64,000 nt of DNA. Source: Acanthaster planci (taxonomy: Eukaryota > Echinodermata > Asteroidea > Valvatida > Acanthasteridae). Location: the NCBI RefSeq assembly GCF_001949145.1, contig NW_019091392.1:1621795-1685794 (forward strand). The letters are read 5' to 3'. Position 1 is the first letter of the stretch; each line of letters starts with the position of its first letter. The position numbers and the translations under genes are program-made. The notes beneath the pieces were generated by a model. It worked only from the letters and a program-made list of their open reading frames with translations. It made no database searches and was not told where the DNA came from. This document shows positions 45,501 through 50,484 of the stretch, in pieces.

Positions 45501-48129
45501 TTAAAAGGTGTGATGGGTTATCTTGACATTTTGAGACTCAGACAGACTGCACATCAAAAGAAAGTAACCTTGATATTCTTCAATTCTGTTTTTTCATAAT
45601 TAGTTCTTGCTGCACGACTATTGCAAAATTTTTAGCCCCAGTCCAGTCACTGACCCTAACCTGCCCTGGTTCTTCAAAAATGTTTCCTTCACAGGTTTCT
45701 GGGAGGATATTAAAGGATTGGGCAAGGTGGAGCCATGTCTCTGTCTCCTTCAATGGGACTTGATTTATCTTGAATGCTGATGGCTGCTGGCTCATCTGCT
45801 CAGTCAGTGGTTCCTAATACCTACACACTCACACACCCTACACCTACAACCTTCAAAGATGAAATGTAAGTTGCACGTTAAAGCTACTTCACACATCCAG
45901 CTCATCACTTTAAAACACAATTCAAAAGACCGCTGGACAGGTTCTTCAACAATAATAAAAAAGGGGAAAAAAAGCTGTCGTCATTTATTGGTAATTGGAT
46001 CAGAGTAATATTAGAAAGTGTTTGAAAAACTAATCATGAAGAACAGCAATAAGTCATGCTTCAGCAAACTTAGAAGGTCAAGATCAGAGTCAAGATGGAT
46101 GACTTGAAATGACTGGGTCCGAGTATTCCTAATAAAGTATGTACACATATGTATGTAAGTATTACCAAGCTAACATAATTAATGGTAGAGAGTCTATGGA
46201 ATTACAGAATTATGAGGCATGTGTGCTTGTAAAATGTGGGCGGGCAACTCTGATCTTGGACATGAAGCAAAACTGAAGGATTGAGTTGTGTTTGTTCTGG
46301 GAATATTCCTAAGGTATTCATTAATACTTCGTACTGCAGCAAGAAGCAGTGAAGATGAATCGCTGAATTTCAAGCATAAACACCACCCAGGCTAACCAAC
46401 ATGACCAACTGCTAAATTTAGACTCCTTCAACAACTCCACCTTTATATTAAGTAACTAGTTGAAATGGAGACACCTTTTCAATTTAAACTCTTCTGCCAA
46501 ATTAACATTTGAAAATATCCCAACGGAAATGGGTGTGTGACATTAGGAGTTGCCAATCCATATTGACTAACACAAAGAGCAAGTTCTGGCACACGTTGAT
46601 CGTCATTACGCCACAGTGCTAAAGTCTTCTACCTAGGCCAACATAGTCAAGTGAAAAAAGACCCAAGACCCCTTACAATACCAACACACTAGGCCTCACA
46701 AGGGGACAAAAGGATACGGGGCGTGCTCTCTATCCTACAGACGAGGTACAAGCACGCGGCAACAATGTGGCTGGTTTTTCTTCCTCGGGTAAGTTTCTTG
46801 GACACCGCCATTTTGAAGAAGTTGTAGGCCGTGTCCAGACAGTGTTGGTTTAACTGTAACTGGCCACCCAGTGCAGTGATCTTACCCTTACCTACAGGAG
46901 GAACATGTAGAATCAATTATTCTTACAAGAACAAAGTGTTTCATGCCAAGGTAAACATCCAAATGTTTCTGTCTGTAAGTTCCACAAAAAATTGGAGACC
47001 CCCCCAAAAAGTCATGTTGAGCAACTAATACAGAAATGTTAGCCATAGGGGAGCCAGCGTGTCATCTGAACACCCGTTGGGCCCTTTTAGGGCTTTTTTG
47101 GATGCCCTGGTTTGTTGTCAGAATGCATTCAAGGCAATTCTGGATGTCCAATATTCAAATTCACCTTCTCCCAAAACACTCCTAGCAATACCAGAATACC
47201 TCTTTCAAGTAACACAAAAACTGACGTTTTTTCTTCATACGGGTAAAATGTTAGCATTGCGTTTGGATAGCTTTTAATTATAACAGGTACACATGTGTAT
47301 GTACACTGTATTGCGTTGGTTTTCAGTTAGTATCGGAAAACTGAAGAATCTATTGGTGAGATTCAACAATTCTGGAAAAATGAACAGTTTAACGGCCCAC
47401 ATTAGGAGGCTTAAAAATATAACATGGTACGCTATGCTCCTTGTGACCTGTGTATGTATGTGCTCATATGTACAGGTGTAAAAACCTGTAAATACACCTG
47501 GTTATGTTGCATTGTAATGCTACCTGCTTGAAGAGTGATTGCCCTTGACTCCTTGCCAAATCCATGTCTGAAAGAACTCCCCAAAGAATGACTCTTTCCA
47601 CCTGTGTTGAAGCAAATTACCCAAAAGACTGTTACCACTGTATAATAATCTTACAGGCAGACGTGACAGACGGTTCTTGTGGTATTTGTGTTGAACTGCT
47701 AAATATTGAGTGAGACCTTAAGACTGTGTTACAATTCAGCTAACCGAATATGTAATAATACTTTGGAAGTATATTTACATATTGCATTATCTTTTGAGCA
47801 AAATTAGTTAAAAACTTCTTCCTGTTTGAACACACTGACTGAACCGAAATTGTGGCGAAAACTACCATGATGTCTCAACACATTTCACAGACTGAAACTT
47901 CTTGCAAAGAGAATTTCCCATACACTGTATCTCAAATCTCACCTTCTGTCGGCACAAACTGGCCGATCACAGACGTTCCCCCGATGCTGTTCTCAGCAAA
48001 GTTGACCTCTGAGACGATAAAATTGTCCTCAATGACCGAGCCACAGTTGACACATACTGCACTCCCCCGTGCCTGGTCAGTGTCTATCTCGCTACAACCA
48101 CAGGCTTTACAGACTGCACTTTTCGACAT
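362..48129 (-). CDS. BRF1: BRF1, TFIIIB 90-kDa subunit: spliced gene, 16 coding exons, last exon outside the window
   Basis: BRF1 is the TFIIB-related subunit of TFIIIB. In the nucleus it bridges TBP, TFIIIC and RNA polymerase III at tRNA and 5S genes. Joining exons 1-16 (48129 down to 362) gives 739 codons plus one base, all with GT-AG borders and matching phases. Seen in order: a zinc ribbon (Cys 7, 10, 26, 29), two cyclin-like TFIIB repeats (about residues 88-280, with [28 protein letters not shown] and [11 protein letters not shown]), [18 protein letters not shown], a long low-conservation linker (exon 10), and the C-terminal conserved block that in yeast and human binds TBP ([49 protein letters not shown]). 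Human BRF1 is about 677 aa; the excess here is mainly exon 10. The final exon (human ends in an acidic DDGY tail) is left of position 1. BTBD6 is nested in intron 5. Confidence 0.96.
1126..1265 (-). CDS. BRF1: BRF1 exon 15
   Basis: A 140-nt exon, phase 1 in and 0 out, with acceptor CTGCTGCAG and donor GAG|gtaatg. It encodes a Thr/Pro-rich stretch ending [17 protein letters not shown], which aligns with human VGKRLRPLV. Confidence 0.88.
1790..1922 (-). CDS. BRF1: BRF1 exon 14: TBP-binding block
   Basis: A 133-nt exon, phase 0 in and 1 out, with acceptor TCGTTCCAG and donor TCAG|gtgagg. It encodes [20 protein letters not shown], then [20 protein letters not shown], strongly matching human REPIQASTAREAIEKML and [14 protein letters not shown]. 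Confidence 0.95.
2188..2437 (+). repeat. Dispersed repeat family A, copy 1
   Basis: About 250 bp shared in direct orientation with 9690-9961: CACCTCTAAGGAAAAC, GCATCCAAATC, ACGCAGTGTCATTTGTCTTC, TGTTCATGCCAAGA, GGGAACCCTC. No reading frame is conserved, so it is a non-coding mobile element or an old segmental copy. Confidence 0.8.
3158..3216 (-). CDS. BRF1: BRF1 exon 13
   Basis: A 59-nt exon, phase 1 in and 0 out, with acceptor TTCCACAG and donor AAG|gtaaga. It encodes [20 protein letters not shown], aligned with human [22 protein letters not shown]. No ATG-initiated reading frame covers it; it was found by protein homology and phase. Confidence 0.88.
4443..4524 (-). CDS. BRF1: BRF1 exon 12
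   Basis: An 82-nt exon, phase 0 in and 1 out, with acceptor TGCACTCAG and donor GAAG|gtaaac. It encodes [20 protein letters not shown] then EYLKQLE, aligned with human [23 protein letters not shown], the start of the conserved C-terminal block. Confidence 0.92.
5335..5645. repeat. Diverged tandem repeat, period about 240 bp
   Basis: GTAAACTTCTTGCCCAGA at about 5348 and GTAAACTTCTTGACCAAG at about 5585 lead into similar sequence (AAAAGTTGA.GT.AAT), and a CCACTGAGAAC-like motif follows each. Similarity is patchy, so this is an old duplication. Confidence 0.4.
6131..6262. repeat. Two tandem units of about 66 bp with inverted AACCCTA ends
   Basis: Unit 1 (6131-6197) and unit 2 (6198-6262) share GACCATTGAAA, CCTGCAT, CCTTGTTGG and TTCAGCATGGTTAGGGT. 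Each unit begins with AACCCTA and ends with TAGGGT, so each is itself a small inverted-end module. In BRF1 intron 11. Confidence 0.8.
8691..8752 (-). CDS. BRF1: BRF1 exon 11
   Basis: A 62-nt exon, phase 1 in and 0 out, with acceptor TCCACAG. It encodes [20 protein letters not shown] then L, matching human DGELDLSGIDDLEIDR. Donor CTG|gtttgt is weaker than the others but keeps the frame into exon 12. Confidence 0.9.
9284..9528. mobile_element. MITE, family M1, complete copy with 34-bp perfect terminal inverted repeats
   Basis: A 245-bp element. The left end 9284-9317 (starting GGGGCCAATTTCATAGAG) is a perfect inverse of 9495-9528, and similarity extends a few bases further inward. It has no coding capacity. 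Elements with this end sequence are, as I recall, very common in echinoderm and other marine invertebrate genomes. Confidence 0.9.
9690..9961 (+). repeat. Dispersed repeat family A, copy 2
   Basis: About 272 bp matching 2188-2437 throughout, with small insertions containing ACATGTA units (for example near 9728 and 9803). The copies show that the TACATG motifs in the window grew inside pre-existing elements. Confidence 0.8.
12085..12588 (-). CDS. BRF1: BRF1 exon 10: large linker exon
   Basis: A 504-nt exon, phase 1 in and out, with acceptor CTCTCTCTCAG and donor AAAG|gtcaga. It encodes about 168 residues starting [15 protein letters not shown], rich in Ser, Pro, Gly, Glu and Asp, and ending [20 protein letters not shown]. 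That end aligns with human TAASLGISDSIREC. The matching human linker is much shorter, so this region is lineage-expanded and probably disordered. Confidence 0.85.
12589..18257. other. BRF1 intron 9
   Basis: Holds the broken DUF4817 transposase and TACATG clusters (about 15425-15600 and 16165-16195). The rest is unassigned intron DNA. Confidence 0.6.
13740..14650 (+). pseudogene. Broken DDE transposase, DUF4817 / mariner-like type
   Basis: Relic in BRF1 intron 9. The N-terminal helix-turn-helix part reads [20 protein letters not shown] (DUF4817 type). After a frameshift near 13895 follow [31 protein letters not shown] and [10 protein letters not shown], then [20 protein letters not shown], holding the first catalytic Asp. 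Further pieces in shifting frames are [32 protein letters not shown] and [13 protein letters not shown] with the last catalytic Asp. In-frame stops (after LLDADLPR and NQNVWE), frameshifts and loss of the second catalytic Asp segment (expected QDGAPAH; here GWAPANR) make it inactive. I could not place its terminal repeats. Confidence 0.85.
18258..18363 (-). CDS. BRF1: BRF1 exon 9
   Basis: A 106-nt exon, phase 0 in and 1 out. It encodes [16 protein letters not shown], then [18 protein letters not shown]. The acceptor TACGGTAG at 18365-18364 was chosen because it makes this exon align residue for residue with human LEQVLSKKLEEVEGEI and keeps phase. A nearer AG would shift or shorten it. Donor GACG|gtacgt. 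Confidence 0.85.
19442..20530 (-). pseudogene. 5'-truncated non-LTR retrotransposon, reverse-transcriptase relic
   Basis: On the minus strand around 20240-20100 the RT core is readable: [10 protein letters not shown], then KYADDTVV with the catalytic Asp pair, GLLNGSSG, and [15 protein letters not shown] (thumb). Upstream pieces include YIDKLGLY and FSLKIVL. Stops and frameshifts are frequent. The 3' end has a readable AATAAA at about 19460 and finishes in three copies of a 5-bp unit (CAGTT on the plus strand, 19442-19456), like the short-repeat tails of L2/CR1/Rex1-type LINEs. The exact clade is not certain. Confidence 0.8.
21094..21480 (+). mobile_element. LINE 3' end: last 35 codons plus 3'UTR
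   Basis: The plus strand reads [20 protein letters not shown] then [13 protein letters not shown] and a stop at 21201. This is the usual C-terminus of L2/CR1-like LINE polyproteins (W-N-x-L-P ... F/L-K-x-x-L-K-T-Y-L-F). An AT-rich 3'UTR follows, ending with a TAATAAAACAATTAATAAAA tail near 21480. It is a classic 5'-truncated insertion in BRF1 intron 8, in opposite orientation to the relic at 19442-20530. Confidence 0.7.
22127..22149 (+). repeat. AGAC microsatellite
   Basis: Five and a half perfect AGAC units in BRF1 intron 8. Confidence 0.9.
23374..23500 (-). CDS. BRF1: BRF1 exon 8
   Basis: A 127-nt exon, phase 2 in and 0 out, with acceptor TCTTGGCAG and donor CAA|gtaagt. It encodes [20 protein letters not shown] then [20 protein letters not shown], collinear with human LTEFEDTPTSQLTIDEF and DLEEECDPPSY. 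Confidence 0.95.
24520..24736. mobile_element. MITE with inverted ends, flanked by TTAA
   Basis: The left end TTAAGGGTCGTTCTATAAAT is answered at the right by the inverse of TTAAGGGTCATTCTGTAAAT, matching over about 30 bp with few differences. Both ends sit at TTAA, which fits a piggyBac-like target duplication; a TA duplication (mariner) is also possible. No coding content. Located in BRF1 intron 7. Confidence 0.7.
24968..25100 (+). repeat. Dispersed repeat family C, copy 1
   Basis: Shares CCAGAACCAAA, an AACTTGTTT...AAG stretch, TATGGCCTTTCT and CTTTTGGAAGGAA in the same order and spacing with 29601-29761. Identity is moderate; both copies contain G runs. Confidence 0.5.
26506..26780 (+). 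repeat. Dispersed repeat family B, copy 1
   Basis: About 275 bp shared with 37178-37455: GTGATTCAGGGCAAGCTT, GGAACCAGTCCATTCC, GTCTGGGGAATTCAAATTGT, TTTAACTCGCAAATGG. The copy stops about two bases from the BRF1 exon 7 donor. A chance 139-aa frame across it is not supported as a gene. Confidence 0.8.
26783..26876 (-). CDS. BRF1: BRF1 exon 7: second cyclin repeat
   Basis: A 94-nt exon, phase 1 in and 2 out, with acceptor CTCTTTCAG and donor AAAAG|gtagga. It encodes [20 protein letters not shown] then [12 protein letters not shown], matching human. A copy of dispersed repeat family B ends within a few bases of the donor. Confidence 0.95.
27041..27122 (+). mobile_element. Possible LINE 3' tail
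   Basis: GAGCTTGGTTTGGCGCAGTA followed by TAAATACTTGTTATTATTGT and more TTA units resembles the 3' tails of invertebrate LINEs that end in a GCGCT.TATAAAT...TTATTATT pattern. No coding remnant is seen. Confidence 0.3.
27634..27783 (-). CDS. BRF1: BRF1 exon 6: second cyclin repeat begins
   Basis: A 150-nt exon, phase 1 in and out, with acceptor TTTTCCAG after a long T run and donor GCTG|gtacgt. It encodes [15 protein letters not shown], then [10 protein letters not shown], then [18 protein letters not shown], one of the most conserved stretches of BRF1. Confidence 0.96.
28931..29030. repeat. Inverted repeat, arms about 30 bp
   Basis: CTTCCCCAAACTTACAGAAG plus TCCCTTTATT (28931-28960) pairs imperfectly with AATAAAGGGACTTATCTGAA plus TTTGGGGACA (29001-29030). 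Probably a small foldback element in BRF1 intron 5. Confidence 0.55.
29343..29590. repeat. Densest cluster of TACATG palindromes
   Basis: Repeated TACATG, GTACATGTACATGTA and variants (TACATGTATATG, CATGTACATG) spread over about 250 bases. Chance frames on both strands here read as runs of Tyr, Met, His, Val, Thr and Cys and are not genes. Smaller clusters of the same motif occur throughout the BRF1 introns. Confidence 0.85.
29601..29761 (+). repeat. Dispersed repeat family C, copy 2
   Basis: Second copy of the 24968-25100 repeat, with an extra TACATG insert and an 11-base G run (about 29729-29739). Confidence 0.5.
30116..30174. repeat. 24-bp inverted repeat just upstream of BTBD6
   Basis: Arms 30116-30139 (TTAACCCTAACC...) and 30151-30174 (...GGTTAGGGTTAA) pair with one mismatch around an 11-base loop. 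It contains telomere-like TTAGGG units. It lies 170 bases before the BTBD6 start codon, in the likely promoter or 5'UTR region. Confidence 0.85.
30344..30837 (+). CDS. BTBD6: BTBD6 exon 1
   Basis: Encodes the N-terminal extension and the first two thirds of the BTB fold. Donor CTCAA|gtaagt, phase 2: the Lys codon AA|A before YLYCDEVDL is split. A pyrimidine-rich CATTTTTATTTTTGGCAG at about 30237-30254 looks like an acceptor, so a 5' non-coding exon may lie upstream. Confidence 0.95.
30344..34262 (+). CDS. BTBD6: BTBD6 (BTBD3/6-type) BTB-BACK-PHR protein, two exons, complete
   Basis: Joining 30344-30837 and 33224-34262 gives 510 aa plus stop. Domains seen: a Pro/Gln-rich N-terminus (about 1-90); BTB/POZ (about 92-205, [39 protein letters not shown]); BACK (about 210-345, [29 protein letters not shown]); and PHR (about 360-509, [30 protein letters not shown]). 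The C-terminus [13 protein letters not shown] equals that of human BTBD6. In vertebrates BTBD6 is a cytoplasmic Cul3 substrate adaptor that targets PLZF/ZBTB16 during neurogenesis; that role here is inferred. The start has a good context (AAGATGG) and is the first Met after an in-frame stop at 30269. The gene lies entirely inside BRF1 intron 5 on the opposite strand. It may represent the single ancestor of vertebrate BTBD3 and BTBD6. Confidence 0.95.
32098..32450. repeat. 177-bp tandem duplication
   Basis: Two adjacent copies (32098-32274 and 32275-about 32450), each starting AATGTTACATGTACACATAC and ending TTAGTATATTGGCACAT. They differ at only a few positions plus a small indel, so the duplication is recent. 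It lies in the BTBD6 intron. Confidence 0.9.
33224..34262 (+). CDS. BTBD6: BTBD6 exon 2
   Basis: Begins after CTTCTACAG and runs without a stop to TAA at 34260-34262. Third codon positions are strongly G/C-rich compared with the AT-rich intron around it, which also produces long overlapping shadow frames on both strands. A single downstream exon holds the rest of BTB and all of BACK and PHR. Confidence 0.96.
34965..34970 (+). terminator. Candidate BTBD6 polyadenylation signal
   Basis: AATAAA lies about 700 bases after the BTBD6 stop codon, a usual 3'UTR length. Another AATAAA lies near 35552. Which one is used cannot be decided from sequence alone. Confidence 0.35.
37006..37175. mobile_element. 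MITE, family M1, truncated copy in opposite orientation
   Basis: 170 bp matching the reverse complement of the 9284-9528 element from AGGTTACCAGCTCAAACTCT to the terminal GAAATTGGCCCC. One terminal repeat is missing. It abuts the start of dispersed family B copy 2. Confidence 0.85.
37178..37455 (+). repeat. Dispersed repeat family B, copy 2
   Basis: Matches 26506-26780 in direct orientation at roughly 85 percent by eye. It follows directly after the truncated M1 MITE. Confidence 0.8.
38209..38281 (-). CDS. BRF1: BRF1 exon 5
   Basis: A 73-nt exon, phase 0 in and 1 out, with acceptor TGTTGCAG and donor ATAG|gtaagt. It encodes [20 protein letters not shown] then VPAI, matching human [24 protein letters not shown] in the first cyclin repeat. 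The intron after it contains BTBD6. Confidence 0.94.
39075..39106 (-). CDS. BRF1: BRF1 exon 4: 32-nt micro-exon
   Basis: Only 32 nt long, between acceptor TTCTGTTCAG and donor CAG|gtaaaa. With the C left over from exon 3 it encodes [11 protein letters not shown], identical to human BRF1 at this place. The phase runs 1 in to 0 out, exactly what exons 3 and 5 need. It is too short for any simple ORF search. It is separated from exon 3 by 7.6 kb and from exon 5 by 0.8 kb. Confidence 0.93.
41649..41931. repeat. Large imperfect foldback, arms about 125-140 bp
   Basis: The left arm (including TTGATGTAGCTTCGACCAAC and GCAAACACTGTC) is mirrored by the right arm (GACAGTGTTTGC, AAGCTACATCAAACG). The outer ends ACATGTACAGTGTACAT and ATGTACACTGTACATGT also pair. 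The spacer is about 30 bases. No coding content. A MITE or a long-hairpin RNA source are both possible. Confidence 0.8.
42194..42254. repeat. Perfect 28-bp hairpin with 5-base loop
   Basis: Arm 42194-42221 (TGAACAATGGAACAAGACAA ...) is a perfect inverse of 42227-42254, with loop GAAGC. A flawless inverted repeat of this size is very unlikely by chance. Located in BRF1 intron 3, 263 bases right of the larger foldback. Confidence 0.95.
44158..44505. mobile_element. hAT-like non-autonomous element with CAGGGTTCC ends
   Basis: CAGGGTTCCTGCA at the left and the inverse of CAGGGTTCCCGCA at the right bound 348 bp. It is filled with CCATGACTTTTCC motifs, including a 39-bp unit repeated in tandem at about 44351-44434. 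Ends of this type are typical of hAT MITEs in animals. I see no clear 8-bp target duplication. Confidence 0.65.
46718..46891 (-). CDS. BRF1: BRF1 exon 3: first cyclin repeat
   Basis: A 174-nt exon, phase 1 in and out, with acceptor CCTCCTGTAG. It encodes [20 protein letters not shown], then [20 protein letters not shown], nearly identical to human BRF1. The donor is CCCC|gtatcc. Reading through it gives only ten further non-homologous residues before a stop. Confidence 0.95.
47524..47601 (-). CDS. BRF1: BRF1 exon 2
   Basis: A 78-nt exon, phase 1 in and out, with acceptor CAACACAG and donor GCAG|gtagca. It encodes [10 protein letters not shown] then [13 protein letters not shown], matching the human GKESRAQTLQ stretch between the zinc ribbon and the first cyclin repeat. 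Confidence 0.93.
47943..48129 (-). CDS. BRF1: BRF1 exon 1: start codon and zinc ribbon
   Basis: Starts [12 protein letters not shown]; Cys 7/10 and 26/29 form the TFIIB-type zinc ribbon, followed by [16 protein letters not shown], close to the human N-terminus. Donor GAAG|gtgaga, phase 1. The start aligns with human Met1. The bases just upstream (CATCCCACAG then AATAATG) resemble a splice acceptor, so a non-coding 5' exon further right is possible. Confidence 0.95.
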
Positions 48130-48884
48130 TATTCTGTGGGATGCAGAACGAGGAATCTGCTCTGAAACTCTATGGCACGGATACAGGCATGTGATAAACC
48201 CATGTCATGTTAATCGTCTTGGATGCATCATGATAATTGACAATTCTATCTTTGGCCTTACACCCACATTAGAACAAGTGAGGGCTTTGTGAAAAAGTTA
48301 TTATGTCAACGATCTCATACGGTTTCTCTCATCTAATTAATTCACTCTTTCGGCAAATTCCCCCATCTTCATGCAGTGATTCAAACTGTATGCTAATATA
48401 CACAAAGAATATCAAAGATGTCACAACATGCTTGGGGTTTTTTTCACAAGCCTTCGGGGGCATACACTGAGTATACCGTGTTAAAATACATGTCGGACAG
48501 GGCAAAAAAATCCAAAATTAATTCAAAACCAATATTGCTTGCTTAGTAGAGTTCAACGGAATCCAAACTCATATCAATGTTTCTAATGACATTTTCTCCA
48601 ACAGGTCCAAGATCACTTCAAGAAGAAAACAGAAAAAAGGAGCTGATAAAATTATGAGCCTCCCTAACCAAATTGCTGGGGTGAACATGCTTGGTGAATG
48701 AAGCTGGCCCCAGAATAGTCACAGGAAGCCTTTTTTACAACATGTACAAAGACTTAAAAGTCAACACTTTTGGTGGGGGGGTAGTCATGGGGCCATGGAT
48801 ACGGACGTATGTGTAATCCAGTAGCCTGGCCCCAGTCTAGGGCTGGGCCAATGCCAGTGTGGTCATAATGGTGGTGGTCTACTG

Positions 48885-49480
48885 TACGTGGAGCGTTAAT
48901 AGTATTTCTCTTTTTCGATTTTGGATGGGATCGTCATACTAACGCTCCACGCCTGTTTCCTGGTCAATACGTCTTGTGCCCCAACTACATTTGCGCCTCT
49001 CCTGCGGTTTCATTAGAGGACCATGTTTGCCCATAGAGGAAACAGTCGTTGGTAGAACTCCCTACCGTCACGATCAACAAGTCTTGTGCCCAGACCAGGT
49101 ATAAGCCACTCACTGTCTCATGCATGTTTCTGGGAGGACCATGTTTTGCCCATAGAGTTATTGCATATTCTAAATCTCGCTACAAAATGAAAGGTACAGG
49201 TGGCGAAAAGTTCAAGTACTGTGCATCTGCCGAGCGAAAACGGTCGGATTTTGACAGATTTTGAAGTCAGAAATATCATTGAATTTGAAGTCCCAAAAGT
49301 TTTCCTTTGGCAGTTTGGCATTTGCATTGTAATTTGTAACTTAAAAAGCCAGTAGGTGGTGATAGTCTTTTTTGTCTTTGGAATTTTTGAGAACCACTTC
49401 TACCTTACTATATGTACAGGCGTTAGTATGACGATCCCGTCCAAAATCGAAAAACAAGGAGCAGCCTACTAACACTCCAT
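48885..49480. mobile_element. Foldback-type element with 36-bp subterminal inverted repeats
   Basis: CTTTTTCGATTTTGGATGGG and onward to AACGC (48910-48945) is the inverse of 49420-49455 at about 34 of 36 positions. Inside are two direct copies of CAA.A.GTCTTGTGCCC...GGACCATGTTT.GCCCATAGAG (about 48965-49040 and 49076-49157). A small hairpin around GTGGAGCGTTA sits at the left edge. No coding content recognised. Confidence 0.65.
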
Positions 49481-50207
49481 TTGGCTAGTGGCGGCATTCC
49501 TGCATCACGTCCATACAACATGGCATCAATGCTCATGCCTGGCATGGTTTGGCCACGTGAAATTGCAAATGAAACGAATTACTTTGAACGAAAGTTCTTA
49601 CAAAGGCTTGGTTCAGTAGCTGTTCGATGCTCCAAGGCCAACTACTGCTTTGGTAGAACGTTTACTACCATAACATGATTGTTACTGCTGACAAAACACA
49701 GCATACGACCTAGGCCTACATGTAAACTCGCCGGTTCGTTGAGTACGCCATGTTGTTAACTTCTGGACTGCATGCTTTGCACATGCGCTATTGCTAATAG
49801 TTCGTGAATGATATCTCCACTGCTGGATCGTCGACTTATTTCAAGGGGTGCCAATGCCTCTAAAGGTCCGCGCATCAGGCGGATTTTGTATCCCTTAACG
49901 TGAAGAAAGAATGCATGTGATTTATGTGATCTTCAGTGGAATTTTATCCTGTGATCTTCAATGGAATTTCATAATTTCGCTCCTTAAAGCTGCAAATTAA
50001 ATTATGAATGCAGGCCCCAGTTCAAGAAAAAGGAACATTGTTCAAAACAATAGGCCTGCATTACTATAGGCTACATCGAGCGTACATAGATGAAGTTTCT
50101 GAGAGCGCATCCGGGGGTTCACATTGCTGTTTCAAGTTGGCACCGAAAAAAGTAATACACCCGGGAGGGGTGCCCGCAACGGACTTCCGCTGGGGGTGGT
50201 TACGTAC

Positions 50208-50484
50208 TGGCGTAGGGAAGCGGGGGGGGGGAGTTCCACTTGGGGCACCCCCCTCCCACTTTTTGCAGGGCTTATATAATGGGGCGGGGCTTAATGGAGC
50301 GGCCTATTAATAGGATGCCTGATGGTCTCACAACTGTCCCCTCCCACTTTTTGCAGGGCTTATATAATGGGGCGGGGCTAAATGGAGCGGCCTATTAATA
50401 GGATGCCTGATGGTCTCACAACTGTCCCCTCCCACTTTGAAAACTGTTCCACCGCCGCTGACCCCCCCCCCTTTAGTTGCGCCA
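50208..50484. mobile_element. GGCGTAACTA-type element carrying an 88-bp tandem repeat
   Basis: The left end TGGCGTAGGGAAGCGGGGGG and the right end CCCCTTTAGTTGCGCCA are rough inverses, each with a long poly-G/poly-C run. The body consists largely of two copies of an 88-bp unit (50251-50338 and 50339-50426) plus a partial third. Confidence 0.5.
50251..50440. repeat. 88-bp tandem repeat, two full copies plus a stub
   Basis: The unit starts CCCTCCCACTTTTTGCAGGG and contains CTTATATAATGGGGCGGGGC. The two copies differ at about one base (TTAATGG versus TAAATGG), so the duplication is recent. Each copy holds a TATATAA motif next to a GC-box-like GGGGCGGGGC. Confidence 0.9.

Larger units (their letters stand above)
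38282..46717. other. BRF1 introns 3-4
   Basis: Contains the micro-exon, two foldbacks and the hAT-like element. The 113-aa frame at 38387-38728 has no recognised homology. Elsewhere I see only AT-rich intron DNA. Confidence 0.6.
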
